Shown here: piece by piece, positions 1 through 8,227 of the stretch | Position numbering within the stretch: the first letter of the stretch is position 1 | How the letters are laid out: every line of letters begins with the position of its first letter | Assembly: GCF_000686725.1 (NCBI RefSeq) | Contig: NZ_JMLK01000027.1 | Span: 1-50,136 of the forward strand | DNA from: Clostridium akagii DSM 12554 | GTDB taxonomy: Bacteria; Bacillota; Clostridia; Clostridiales; Clostridiaceae | DNA: 50,136 bases | Reading direction: 5' to 3' | Notes under the pieces: model-generated | What the model saw: the letters and a program-made list of their open reading frames with translations, nothing else | Told to the model about the DNA's origin: nothing | Databases searched by the model: none | Program-made: the position numbers and the translations under genes

Positions 1-112
1 CTAATGTTTTAGGTCCTCTACTATTACTAATAATCAATTCATGTCCTGCCTCGACTACTTTCTTGCCCACTGCAGTGCCTATATTTCCTGAACCTATAAT
101 ACCTATTTTCAT
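1..112 (-). CDS. NAD(P)-binding oxidoreductase, F420-dependent NADP reductase-like (N-terminal 37 residues only)
   Basis: The gene runs off the left edge of the window; only the N terminus is visible. It begins MKIGIIGSGNIGTAVGKK, a Rossmann nucleotide-binding loop (GxGxxG), followed by an SNSRGP segment. That segment is typical of the family annotated as NADPH-dependent F420 reductase or NAD(P)-binding oxidoreductase, where it contacts the NADP phosphate. The ATG follows a good AAAGGAGA ribosome site. A 19-bp palindrome shared with the neighbouring tautomerase and Rrf2 regulator genes lies directly upstream, so it probably belongs to the same regulon. The substrate cannot be inferred from this fragment. 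Confidence 0.75.
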   Translation of the reverse strand, partial: MKIGIIGSGNIGTAVGKKVVEAGHELIISNSRGPKTL

Positions 113-128
113 AATGTTAATCTCCTTT

Positions 129-147
129 TGTAACAATTATAGTTACA
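129..147 (-). promoter_or_regulatory. Rrf2-type operator, copy 1
   Basis: The 19-bp sequence TGTAACAATTATAGTTACA is a near-perfect inverted repeat just upstream of the ribosome site of the oxidoreductase. It contains a TATAAT on the minus strand that could be a -10 box, although no good -35 is visible at 17 nt. Three more copies occur near 524, 552 and 1156. Confidence 0.7.
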
Positions 148-242
148 ACTAATTTTATTATTATTTACAATAATTCTATTATTATACTTCCATAAATTTT
201 ATTCACACAATCTATGGACATTCCAGCTAGACCTCTAAAAGA

Positions 243-437
243 CTATTTATTGTGGTGTATTTCAGCTAACGTCTGACCACCGACACCCATATTGTCAAGC
301 TCAAGCTCTTCAATAAGGACAGTAAAAACACTCCCAGGAGCTTTTGTAACCTCAACTGCTGCAGAAGTTAATTTCTCAATCAACATCTTTTTCATTTCAA
401 CATTAGCTTTTCCCATTGTAACTCTAATTACTGGCAT
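243..437 (-). CDS. 4-oxalocrotonate tautomerase family protein
   Basis: This 64-residue protein has the size and start (MPVIRVTMGK) of the 4-oxalocrotonate tautomerase family. After removal of Met, Pro becomes the N-terminal catalytic base of these small hexameric enzymes, which shift double bonds in unsaturated keto acids. A GTPGSVF-like stretch appears here as KAPGSVF in mid-protein, as in the family. The start follows AAGGAGATGCATTT. It is preceded by a near-consensus promoter and two tandem operators, and is followed by the oxidoreductase gene on the same strand. The two enzymes may therefore be co-regulated in detoxification of a reactive compound; that role is inferred. The true substrate is unknown. 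Confidence 0.85.
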   Translation of the reverse strand: MPVIRVTMGKANVEMKKMLIEKLTSAAVEVTKAPGSVFTVLIEELELDNMGVGGQTLAEIHHNK

Positions 438-523
438 AAATGCATCTCCTTCAACTAATTTTATTTTATTATTATTTACAATAGTTGTTTAATTCAAAAC
501 TATTTTCATAGTTACTAAATTAA

Positions 524-542
524 TGTAACTATCTTGGTTACA
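524..542 (-). promoter_or_regulatory. Rrf2-type operator, copy 2
   Basis: TGTAACTATCTTGGTTACA is a degenerate copy of the 19-bp palindrome, 28 bp from the better copy at 552-570. Its place just downstream of the tautomerase promoter would let a second repressor dimer block transcription. Confidence 0.6.
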
Positions 543-551
543 GCTACTCTA

Positions 552-587
552 TGTAACTATTATAGTTACATCCATAATAATTGTCAA
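552..587 (-). promoter_or_regulatory. Tautomerase promoter with perfect Rrf2-type operator over the -10 box
   Basis: On the minus strand a TTGACA (582-587) and a TATAAT (559-564) are separated by exactly 17 nt, a consensus sigma-A promoter. The -10 lies inside TGTAACTATTATAGTTACA (552-570), a perfect inverted repeat with 9-nt arms around one base. A repressor bound there would cover the -10 box. Confidence 0.8.
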
Positions 588-667
588 TAGATTTTAAAAA
601 AATATTACAACCTTACCGTATATCTCAGAAGAATATCAAAAGTATTTTAAAACATTAGAGATTGTAA

Positions 668-704
668 ACAAAAAAAACATCTAGAGCCCTAGATGTTTTT
701 TTTG
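668..704. terminator. Bidirectional terminator after the Rrf2 gene
   Basis: ACATCTAG and CTAGATGT arms enclose a 4-nt loop, with an A-run on one side and a T-run on the other, so it can work in both directions. It lies downstream of the Rrf2-type gene on the minus strand. Confidence 0.75.
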
Positions 705-803
705 TTCACAGTCTCTATTTAATTTTAATATATCTTCAACTATATATGCTATTGTAACCTTCTTGAGTTCCATCTCCATAGCTGTCTCTGTACGATGTAA
801 AAC

Positions 804-1139
804 TCACTCAAGAACAAAATGAATTTTTGATCCTACAGCACAGGTGGAATCGGAATCTTCATGTATCTTAAATAGTTGCCCTTCTTTAACAACCTCAACT
901 GCTTTATATACATCTAATAAAGTTATATTTTCTATTGGCTTCAAAAGATTAGCTCCACCACAACCTGCATTAACACTAACTAATCCAGCCTTTTTTAACA
1001 TTCCTGTAACTCTCCGAATAACTACAGGATTTGTGTTTACACTGCTAGCGATAACTTCTGAAGTAAAAACTAAATCTTTTCCAATATACAACAAGGATAA
1101 CATGTGGACTGCAACAGAAAACCTACTACTTATTTTCAT
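804..1139 (-). CDS. Rrf2 family transcriptional regulator, C-terminally truncated by an in-frame TGA
   Basis: The 111-residue product has the Rrf2 winged-helix layout: MKISSRFSVAVHML at the start, the recognition helix region around NTNPVVIRRVTGMLKKAGLV, and the wing with the GGANLLKP segment. It lacks the three-Cys cluster of iron-sulfur Rrf2 proteins and resembles the YwnA type. Reading past the TGA at 804-806 continues the same frame to 681 with a convincing C-terminal helix (TAMEMELKKVTIAYIVEDIL), so the family's last 30 or so residues have been cut off by one nonsense codon. That helix usually takes part in dimerisation, so function is doubtful. The gene has its own promoter with the shared operator and is probably autoregulated. 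Confidence 0.8.
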   Translation of the reverse strand: MKISSRFSVAVHMLSLLYIGKDLVFTSEVIASSVNTNPVVIRRVTGMLKKAGLVSVNAGCGGANLLKPIENITLLDVYKAVEVVKEGQLFKIHEDSDSTCAVGSKIHFVLE

Positions 1140-1155
1140 ATTTTTAGCCTCCGAT

Positions 1156-1191
1156 TGTAATCATTGTAGTTACATCCAACACAATTGTCAA
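1156..1191 (-). promoter_or_regulatory. Promoter and operator of the Rrf2-type gene
   Basis: TTGACA (1186-1191) and TACAAT (1163-1168) are 17 nt apart on the minus strand. The operator TGTAATCATTGTAGTTACA (1156-1174) covers the -10 box exactly as at the tautomerase promoter. The flanking bases also match those at 571-587, so the two promoters look duplicated. Confidence 0.75.
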
Positions 1192-1247
1192 TAGCTTTTA
1201 TTTTGGGGCTAGTAAGCTTTCCAATTATAATACTCTGAGTTGTTGAT

Positions 1248-1413
1248 TTAAGAGCAAGTGACAATATTATACGCTGAATATTCTCCCACTCTTCCAGCTG
1301 CTTTTGCATGTTTTGTAACTGCATCCCAGGCTAATTCTTTAGCTTCTCTTGTAATACTCCATAATTTATCATGATGTTTTCCTAATAAAAAACACCGTAT
1401 AATTCATTTTTTG
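1248..1413 (-). pseudogene. Open fragment without start, unknown family
   Basis: One minus-strand frame is open from about 1413 to a TAA at 1248-1250 and gives a protein-like sequence (LWSITREAKELAWDAVTKHA, then GRVGEYSAYNIVTCS) with no start codon. I do not recognise the family. The composition is unlike random AT-rich DNA and it borders a phage remnant, so I read it as the broken tail of a gene. Confidence 0.3.
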
Positions 1414-1443
1414 AACACTACAATATTTTAATATTTGTAACCA

Positions 1444-1659
1444 TTAATAAAATTCATTTTCTATTTTAATTTTGATTAATTCTTCAATTAGTAAGTTATA
1501 GTTTTCTTTCTGAAATGTATCCAAGTTAATGAGCTCTATTAATATTTCATATATTATTTTTCTTCTCTGCCGAATCTTCTCCTGATTCTTTTTAATATCT
1601 TCATCAAGCTTTCCCGGATTAAAAAAATATTTGCTGCTTGGGTCACCTGTAAATTTCAT
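1444..1659 (-). CDS. Small charged protein of unknown function in phage remnant
   Basis: This 71-residue, Lys/Glu/Ile-rich and probably all-helical protein has no family I recognise. Its ATG follows immediately and in frame after the TGA of the decayed Holliday junction resolvase (ACG TGA ATG). It has no Shine-Dalgarno of its own other than AAAAAGGG within that gene, so it could depend on translational coupling or on reading through the TGA. Its position beside a phage recombination gene suggests it was part of the same phage operon. It may no longer be expressed, because the upstream gene is broken. Confidence 0.4.
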   Translation of the reverse strand: MKFTGDPSSKYFFNPGKLDEDIKKNQEKIRQRRKIIYEILIELINLDTFQKENYNLLIEELIKIKIENEFY

Positions 1660-1903
1660 TCACGTAGCCCTTTTTAATTCTTCATAAGCTCTATACATTT
1701 TCATATAATCATCTAATCTCATAGTTACCAGCCATTCATATCTATCTTTTCTCTGGAATACTGTAGGCATTTACCCCCACAACGTTGGCATCACCATTGG
1801 CTCCACAATATTGTTGTCAGCGTCTAGTGCTATAGCCATACTCTTTTAATTTAGATGATAATTCACATTCGCCGCGAGCACCCTTTTGCTTTGAATTAGT
1901 CAT
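1660..1903 (-). pseudogene. Phage Holliday junction resolvase-like nuclease, internally deleted
   Basis: The start, MTNSKQKGARGECELSSKL, is followed by EYGYSTRR, a TGA where this family has Gly, and QQYCGANGDANVVGV. This is the N terminus of the small phage PDDEXK nuclease called Holliday junction resolvase (usual form: RRGQQYCGANGDADVVG). The next frame supplies the family's C terminus, PTVFQRKDRYEWLVTMRLDD, ending at TGA 1660-1662. The catalytic middle of roughly 40 residues is missing and the join changes frame. A good GGAGG site precedes the ATG. This marks the area as relic phage DNA. The family call rests on my recall of the conserved segments. Confidence 0.65.
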
Positions 1904-1910
1904 ATTTGCC

Positions 1911-2255
1911 CTCCTCATTTTCGTTTTCTTCAACCTATTTTGCTATATTTATAGTTATTTGCAATTCATTGCTTTTTTCTTTCACCATTTTTATGTTTTT
2001 TCTCCATGTCGGATTTCATCCTGTTTTATTTTTCTTTATTTTTTACACACTTAGTTGAATGACTTGCTTCAATTAATTCGTATATTTCAGTCCTGATAAG
2101 GATTTGATTAGACCTACACATATCTTTATCAAGGTAAAATCCGCTTTACACCTATATAACTTAAATTCATAAGAGTCGATCTTCTGAATTTAAGTAGTCA
2201 TATATATTTTGTTTAATTATAAGGGATTATTAATGATAACTTTAATAAATGTTAA
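1911..2255. other. Non-coding stretch upstream of phage remnant
   Basis: No convincing gene is seen. Short minus-strand frames such as MVKEKSNELQITINIAK (near 1990-1930) end quickly in stops and may be further phage debris. Confidence 0.4.
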
Positions 2256-2294
2256 AAAAAATCATCCACCGCTATAATTGGTGGTGGATGATTT
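2256..2294. terminator. Strong hairpin with A/T flanks
   Basis: AATCATCCACC and GGTGGATGATT form an 11-bp stem with A-run before and T-run after. It can terminate transcription in either direction, most likely that of the VOC gene at 2599-3021 on the minus strand. Between 2295 and 2598 I see nothing else. Confidence 0.7.
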
Positions 2295-2598
2295 TCCCAA
2301 TTGTTAGATAGTTTAGTTGATATATCTACAATTTAATATATAGTAGGTATGTTTACATGACTGAAATTTCAACTAACAGCTAGAACATATTTTTTTTCAA
2401 CCACAAATATACTTTAACATACAAATAGTAATCAACGCTCACCATATATGTGCCACCTTTTTTTCAGTTTTGTGCAAAATATTTTACATTAACGAACATA
2501 AATATATAATTTAGGACAGCTTTATAATGTTATTTCTCACTTTTATATTTAATACATATTATATGAACATTATGTATTAAGTTTACTGTAGATTATAC

Positions 2599-3021
2599 TT
2601 ATTTTACTCTTTGTGCAATTGGATGGTTTTCTTTAAACTGAACCAAGTCCCATAGGTTTCCGTATAAATCTTTGAATACTGCAACTGTACCATATGATTG
2701 TTCTTTAGGTTCTCTAATGAATTCAATACCTTTTGATATCATTTCGTTATAGTCTCTCCAAAAATCATCTGTTCCAAGAAATAAGAAAACCCGTCCTCCT
2801 GACTGATTTCCAATAAACGATAGTTGTTCAGGTTTGGAAGCTCTTGCAAGTAATATTGTGGTTCCTGACGAACTTGGCGGAGACACTACAACCCAACGTT
2901 TATCTTGTTCTTGCTGATATGTATCCTCAATTAATGCAAAATGAAGTTTCTTTGTGTAAAATTCAATTGCTTCATCATAGTCTTTGACCACTAACGCAAT
3001 GTGTACAACAGATTGTATCAT
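2599..3021 (-). CDS. VOC family (glyoxalase/dioxygenase superfamily) protein
   Basis: The 140 residues form two beta-alpha-beta-beta-beta modules of the vicinal oxygen chelate fold. The start is MIQSVVHIALVVKDYDEAIEFYTKKL, with a His at the usual first metal-ligand site. The second module is FWRDYNEMISKGIEFIREPKEQSYGTVAVFKDLYGNLWDLVQF, where the final D-x-x-G-N-x-W-D-L pattern is the family's C-terminal signature. The ATG follows GGGAGGTAAATAAA. The gene stands alone. Such proteins include glyoxalases, dioxygenases and fosfomycin or bleomycin resistance proteins; no feature here singles one out. Confidence 0.85.
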   Translation of the reverse strand: MIQSVVHIALVVKDYDEAIEFYTKKLHFALIEDTYQQEQDKRWVVVSPPSSSGTTILLARASKPEQLSFIGNQSGGRVFLFLGTDDFWRDYNEMISKGIEFIREPKEQSYGTVAVFKDLYGNLWDLVQFKENHPIAQRVK

Positions 3022-3390
3022 TTTATTTACCTCCCTTTTTATAAAAAATACTACTGCATATTAAATCATCTTATATATCGCAATTAAATTATAACATAAA
3101 TGTATAACAATAGGAATTAAAAAAGAATTATGACATGTTTTTGACAAACATTATGAATAATAATTGCCTATTTCATACCGCAACATCTTATATATCAAGA
3201 GTATAAATGAATTCCACATATCATAAATATAAGACTCTTTTCTTGATATAGAGTCAATAAGAAATGCTTTAGTGTACAACTATATAATCATTATATATAC
3301 AAAACCCACTCTTACTAAATTAATATTAAAGTTTTCTTTAATTTACTGAATAATCATATTCTATTTTTGTTTATTATTTGAATACTATAT
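3022..3390. other. Intergenic region, nothing supported
   Basis: AT-rich sequence between the nrdG remnant and the VOC gene. Imperfect repeats of the type TATATCAAGA occur around 3190 and 3240, but no gene, clear terminator or known RNA is visible. Confidence 0.4.
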
Positions 3391-3746
3391 TTATTTACCC
3401 CACAATATAATCTTATCATCTAAAATACTTCTCCCTACATCAATTATTCTCTGATTTGAGGAACCAGTATATTTACTAGCGCCTACATTTAAGTTTTTCA
3501 TCAAATTTACCATCTATAAGTACATCTATAAATCTTAGTAGTTTTATCTTACTTCTATCTCTGCTATGTATTAGCTCTTCAAATGTGTATCCACTATAAC
3601 ACCAAATATTTAATCCTTGCCCTCTGATTCCCTCAGACAGCTTTGATAAAGCAACTGCGCATGCATCCGGATACAAAGATTACCGATCTCATTCCCTGAC
3701 AATTAACTAATGAATTGTCTAAAAAACCACCTACTTGAATTTTCAC
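3391..3746 (-). pseudogene. nrdG: nrdG, anaerobic ribonucleotide reductase activase, deleted and frameshifted
   Basis: From a GTG at 3744-3746 with an AAGGTGG site, the first frame reads VKIQVGGFLDNSLVNCQGMR then SVIFVSGC, a clear NrdG N terminus. It then stops. A second frame supplies the C-terminal half (PDACAVALSKLSEGIRGQGL, then NIWCYSGYTFEELI, then LLRFIDVLIDGKFDEKLK). A third frame supplies the end (KYTGSSNQRIIDV, ending in GK at 3391). The segment that should carry the radical SAM CxxxCxxC cluster and the GGDP motif is missing. NrdG installs the glycyl radical on NrdD, so this copy cannot do its job. It lies directly downstream of nrdD, its normal place. Confidence 0.85.
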
Positions 3747-3805
3747 TTAATACACCACCTTATATCTTATAATGTTCATTATTTTTATGACATTTGGTTT
3801 TATTC

Positions 3806-5914
3806 TTAGTAAGTAGTAGTATGATTTGTAGTATGAGATATTCTATCTGATCTCTCTGCCGTTTTCCCACTACTAAATCTCTCATCCAAACTTAGGTAGC
3901 CTGTTACTCTTGAAATTCCTTGTATATTACGGCTTCCACATTTCATACATTTATTAGCTCCGCTTTGAAGATATGATCCACAGTCTTTACAATATCTTAT
4001 ATGAAAATTTATTCCCATATAACTAATGTTTGTCTGCTTATATGCGTAATCTAATATGTCCATTATAATTTCTCCTGTTGGATAATCATCAAGTTCTATA
4101 TAACTAATATGTCCACCATTACATAACTTATGATAAGGTGCTTCAATATCTATTTTCTCCTTAATGGATATTAGATATTTAACCGGAACATGATAGCTAT
4201 TTGTATAATATACTTTATCAGTAACCCCTTGTATTTCACCAAACAAAGCCTTGTCTTTAAGTACGAATTTACCACTTAGTCCTTCAGCTGGTGTAGCATA
4301 GGTACTCCAATTAAGCTTAGTTTCCTCTGTTAACTTGTCAGTATAATTTCTAATATAAGCTATTATTTCAACACCTAATTTTCTAGATTCCTCACATTCT
4401 GCATGATGTTTACCCGTTAAGGCAACTAGCGTTTCAGCAAGACCTATAAAACCAATACACCATGATCCATTTTTTAAAATAGGTTCTATTGAATCGCAAG
4501 CTGTTAAACCTTCACTCCCTAATATAAGACCTTGTCCAGCCACAAACGGTAAATCTTTAACCTTAAGCTTTTTTAGCACATCATATCTATGCATAAGTGA
4601 TTCTCTAGCAATTTGTAACTTATTATCAAGTAATTTATAGAATTCATCTACACTTCCCTTAGCTAATATGCCGATTCTAGGAAGATTTATAGTCACAGGA
4701 GCAATATTTCCTCTCCCTTTGGGTCCTTCTTCTCCATTTACATTAGAACAAACATAAGTGCGACACCCCATTGTTGCCGGTATAATCCCTTGATCATAGT
4801 AAAATTTATTAAAATCAGAATCTAAATTCATAAAAGTAGGATTCATTCTCCTACTAGCAACGCGACAAGCTAGCGTATATAAGTAATGATATGGATCAGA
4901 TTTTTCTCTATTGACCCCTTTTTTAACTCTAAAAATTATATTGGGGAATATCGGTTGTTCTCCTTTTCCAAGTCCTTTTTCATATTCAGTTAAAAATATT
5001 TCACACACTAGTGCCGCATCTTTAGATTCTGGTATCCCAATATTCATTGAACTGAAAGGCACTTGTGAACCCATTCTGCTGTGCATAGTATTTACGGTAT
5101 ATACTATTCCCCGCATAGATTGTTCTATGCTTTTTCTTAATTTACGTTCTGCCAGAACTTCAATTTTGTTCTCATCTACACCTAGCTCTATAATTTCTTG
5201 TATAATTTCCTGCCGTGTATATTTTACAAATGACGCCATATCATTGTCAAAATTTGGATGAGACTGTCCTCCAAACATATCATTCTGCGTTGATTGAAGT
5301 AGTATACATGAAAGCGCTGCTGCGGACACTATTCCCTTTGCTTTTCTTATATATCCATAGTCTGTATTAAACCCCTTTTCTAAAACTTCTTTTGTTGGGA
5401 TATGTAGGCAATTTATAGTTAAGTTATAACTATCTAAATCATGATAGTATACATCGCCATTTTCATGTGCCTTTGATAGATACTTAGGCATAATAGATAA
5501 ATTATGCCATTTGTTAGATTCGCTAGCAATTCTAAGTAACTTAGAACTATAGTTATTGCCCACATTAGCATTATCTCTGTCGGTCTCTATTCCAATTTTT
5601 TCTATAAATTTCATCAAGTCTGATTTTATTCCTCTAGTTTTATTCCGTTCTTGTCTATAATCAGAGAAAGCTATTCCAATAAGCGTATACCCATTTCCTA
5701 AAAGTACTTTTTCAACAATATCCTGTATTTCCTCAACATAAAGTTGCTTTTTATCAAGAGTCTCAATTCTTTGCATAACCTTTTGCGTTAGCTCTATAAT
5801 TTCACTTTTTTTAATATTATAAGAGGTTCCATCCGTTGCTCTCTCTATAGCATTTGTAATTTTTATTGAGTTGAATGGTACCTCTCGTCCATCTCTTTTG
5901 ACGACATATATCAT
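3806..5914 (-). CDS. nrdD: Anaerobic (class III) ribonucleoside-triphosphate reductase
   Basis: The enzyme reduces ribonucleoside triphosphates to deoxy forms without oxygen, using a glycyl radical. The 702 residues match the family length. An ATP-cone domain occupies about residues 1-95 (VVKRDGREVPFNSIKITNAI). The large barrel domain follows. Near the C terminus are zinc-binding pairs CKDCG and CMKCG and the glycyl-radical segment RVTGYLS, with the radical Gly at about residue 672. The start follows AGGGAGGTTC. The activase gene nrdG directly downstream is broken, so a second activase elsewhere would be needed. The protein itself shows no damage. Confidence 0.95.
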   Translation of the reverse strand: MIYVVKRDGREVPFNSIKITNAIERATDGTSYNIKKSEIIELTQKVMQRIETLDKKQLYVEEIQDIVEKVLLGNGYTLIGIAFSDYRQERNKTRGIKSDLMKFIEKIGIETDRDNANVGNNYSSKLLRIASESNKWHNLSIMPKYLSKAHENGDVYYHDLDSYNLTINCLHIPTKEVLEKGFNTDYGYIRKAKGIVSAAALSCILLQSTQNDMFGGQSHPNFDNDMASFVKYTRQEIIQEIIELGVDENKIEVLAERKLRKSIEQSMRGIVYTVNTMHSRMGSQVPFSSMNIGIPESKDAALVCEIFLTEYEKGLGKGEQPIFPNIIFRVKKGVNREKSDPYHYLYTLACRVASRRMNPTFMNLDSDFNKFYYDQGIIPATMGCRTYVCSNVNGEEGPKGRGNIAPVTINLPRIGILAKGSVDEFYKLLDNKLQIARESLMHRYDVLKKLKVKDLPFVAGQGLILGSEGLTACDSIEPILKNGSWCIGFIGLAETLVALTGKHHAECEESRKLGVEIIAYIRNYTDKLTEETKLNWSTYATPAEGLSGKFVLKDKALFGEIQGVTDKVYYTNSYHVPVKYLISIKEKIDIEAPYHKLCNGGHISYIELDDYPTGEIIMDILDYAYKQTNISYMGINFHIRYCKDCGSYLQSGANKCMKCGSRNIQGISRVTGYLSLDERFSSGKTAERSDRISHTTNHTTTY

Positions 5915-6106
5915 ATTTTGAACCTCCCTAATACAATATCTTTTAATTTGCTAAATATACACAGTAAAAATTTTGTATCAATATTATAACTAATTTATCT
6001 TATGAAATGCTCCCAAACCAACCCGAGCTTTTTGAAAATTATTGGCTAAACCTTGAATTTTAAGACTATTTCAAAAATTTAGTTACTACAAATATGTAAT
6101 TAGAAA

Positions 6107-6859
6107 TCAAAACCATTGACTTACATCCTTTAATATTTTAAAATTAGTTAAATCATAATGTAGCGGAGTTACAGTGATATATCCCTCTCTAAAATAGATT
6201 GTGTCAGAATCTTCCTCATAAATATCTTTTAATGCGCCCTTAATTTCGTACTGAGTTTCATTATTTTTTCTATCAGTTTCGATATAACTGTTGTTATACC
6301 ATGTACTACCTATTTTACATACTTTAAATCCTTTTATTTCATTCTCCTTTATTAAGGGTATATTTACATTTAGTACCATGTCATTTTTAATATTATTTTC
6401 TTTAGCCTTACGTAGTAATTGTCCAACATATATAGACGCCATATCATAATTTTCAATACCTTTTTCAATCTCCATAGATATAGCCATGGATGGTATTTTA
6501 TATATGGAAGCTTCAATTGCTGCAGAAACAGTACCAGAATATAAGATATCTGCACCTAAATTTAACCCTTTGTTAATTCCGGATATCACCATGTCTATTT
6601 TACCGTCAATAAGTTTATTAATGGCAACTTTTACACAATCAGCTGGCGTCCCATCTACACTAAAAGCTTTTGACTTTAGCCCTTTTAGCTTAGTTCCCCT
6701 GACAATAAGTGGCCTTGTAAGTGTTATTGAATGTCCACATGCACTTCTTTCATTATCTGGTGCTACGATAATTATTTCATGGTATTTTTGGAGCTCTTTT
6801 GCTAAATAATATATTCCTCTTGCATTTATACCATCATCGTTTGTCAACAATAACCTCAT
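6107..6859 (-). CDS. surE: 5'/3'-nucleotidase SurE
   Basis: SurE removes phosphate from nucleoside 5'- or 3'-monophosphates and short polyphosphate and acts in the cytoplasm. The 250 residues begin MRLLLTNDDGINARGIYYLA, where N-D-D are metal ligands. Further family blocks are APDNERSACGHSITL, SVDGTPADCVKVAI, VISGINKGLNLGADILYSGT and the C-terminal TPLHYDLT. The ATG follows a strong AGGAGGAAATAAA. It stands as a single gene on the minus strand between nrdD and the CYTH gene. Length and motifs are standard. Confidence 0.93.
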   Translation of the reverse strand: MRLLLTNDDGINARGIYYLAKELQKYHEIIIVAPDNERSACGHSITLTRPLIVRGTKLKGLKSKAFSVDGTPADCVKVAINKLIDGKIDMVISGINKGLNLGADILYSGTVSAAIEASIYKIPSMAISMEIEKGIENYDMASIYVGQLLRKAKENNIKNDMVLNVNIPLIKENEIKGFKVCKIGSTWYNNSYIETDRKNNETQYEIKGALKDIYEEDSDTIYFREGYITVTPLHYDLTNFKILKDVSQWF

Positions 6860-6970
6860 TTTATTTCCTCCTATGGGTAAGTAGTAACCAATTTTTTACC
6901 TCTTTTCATGTCCCTTATAACAGAGAAATACGCCTTATTACGTAATGAACCAAGATAATATTGACGATTA

Positions 6971-7633
6971 TTAAAGATTTAATTCACTTGATTCAATAAC
7001 GCTGGTTGTTTGGTTTAATTCTTTATATACAGAAAGAAAACGAGCATTCTTAGACTCATGATTTTCTAATGGAATAATGTTTAATAAGTTAATAGCATTT
7101 GTAAGCTTATACAAACTGTTTGAATTAGTCTCCCACTCTATTTCATAATCATCGACTCCCAAATATACGCTTTTATCTACGTTAATTGGATCTATTTCAT
7201 CACCGAATAAATAAAACAATCGCTCAGTTTCCATAAACCCTATAATTGATAACCCTTTATAAGTGTCTGTTTGTCCTCCTACATATTTAATAATAGGTTC
7301 TATTAAATATTCGTAACTATTCAAATTGCCATCAAATAATATTTTTTCTGCAATCGTTTTTTCTAACTCAATCGTATATTCTTTTTTTATATGTATATTT
7401 CCAGATACTTCTTTCATTGTCATTTTCACGGTATACTCATACCTTTTATTGAATATTTCTCTAATTCTTACTGAAACCCCTTTGTTTTTTAAATATAAAT
7501 CATTACTATCAATATAATAGTTCCTATGTACACCTTTACTAACAAAGATATGCTCCTTATTCAAGTAATTATTGAATTTAACAAAGTCTTCTTTACATAA
7601 CTGATATTTGATCTCTCTTTCAATATTTTCCAT
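6971..7633 (-). CDS. CYTH domain protein (triphosphate tunnel metalloenzyme)
   Basis: CYTH proteins fold as a beta-barrel tunnel binding triphosphates with metal ions; members include class IV adenylate cyclase, thiamine triphosphatase and inorganic triphosphatase. The 220 residues begin MENIEREIKYQL, giving the ExExK signature (EREIK). Next come NYYIDSNDLYLKNKGVSVRI, the Y-x-D-T-like strand and R-x-R pair, then YTVKMTMKE with basic residues and ETERLFY with acidic metal ligands. The ATG follows GAGGGGATATAATAGT. The size and motifs resemble the thiamine-triphosphatase/YjbK-like group of Firmicutes. A second, diverged CYTH-like gene lies at 11194-12015 within the accessory cluster. Confidence 0.8.
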   Translation of the reverse strand: MENIEREIKYQLCKEDFVKFNNYLNKEHIFVSKGVHRNYYIDSNDLYLKNKGVSVRIREIFNKRYEYTVKMTMKEVSGNIHIKKEYTIELEKTIAEKILFDGNLNSYEYLIEPIIKYVGGQTDTYKGLSIIGFMETERLFYLFGDEIDPINVDKSVYLGVDDYEIEWETNSNSLYKLTNAINLLNIIPLENHESKNARFLSVYKELNQTTSVIESSELNL

Positions 7634-7747
7634 ACTATTATATCCCCTCTTTTGATTATATTCGTAATTTCAATATCGTTTATAATAACGAATCCCAGCT
7701 GATCATCCATTTAAGTATTGATTGGAAATCTATAGCAGGTAACCATT

Positions 7748-8210
7748 TCAATCTTTCTTCCTCCTCCTGTTTAATGGCCTAATCGATGTTGCTTCATCTT
7801 TGATGGCAACTTGTGTCTTTATCATCACTTCCGCGGCTATTTGAGCATGGGTGTGTTTCAACAATTTTTTGAATTGACGTCCTAGTTTTTAGTTAAAGCG
7901 GGGTCGCTTATCACACCAGAAAATAATGCCACTGGTTTTCCGGTGTGATCTACCACTGGCCTTTTGTTGAGGGGATATTTCATCATGATTTGAACTGTAT
8001 TTTTTTAAAGGTATTCTTCTTTAACGGATATTAAAAGTGCACTCACAACATCCTCAGCTATTTTTACATCGATGTTTTTGATGAACGTGTTGATTCTTGA
8101 TTCATTCAGCCTTTGAATTAAATAAAGGCAAATAGGCAACCCCCGATTTTATTATTAGATCAACTGGAGTAATAATCCCAATTGGGTGTTGCTCGATACA
8201 ACACCTAGAA
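7748..8210 (-). pseudogene. Decayed CBS-domain protein
   Basis: Three minus-strand frames together give CBS-domain sequence interrupted by stops and frameshifts. They read QHPIGIITPVDLIIKSG (about 8195-8140), then NIDVKIAEDVVSALLISVKE and IMMKYPLNKRPVVDHTGKPV (about 8085-7930), then AQIAAEVMIKTQVAIKDEAT (about 7845-7785). Phrases such as the PVVD-x-x-GKPV turn are typical of CBS pairs, which bind adenosyl ligands. No frame is open for the full length. CBS domains of this sort can be fused to DUF190 domains, and an intact DUF190 gene lies upstream at 13281-13916 on the same strand. The two could be halves of one ancestral gene. Confidence 0.6.
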
Positions 8211-8227
8211 CTCCTTTTAATTTTCAT

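Noticed and set aside
1136-1324. A 62-codon minus-strand frame overlapping the Rrf2 gene start.
   Set aside because: It runs across the promoter and operator of the Rrf2 gene and has no family resemblance. A different frame of the same DNA looks more protein-like.
3180-3270. Repeats of TATATCAAGA as a possible operator or attachment site.
   Set aside because: The arms are imperfect and the sequence is very AT-rich, so chance is likely.
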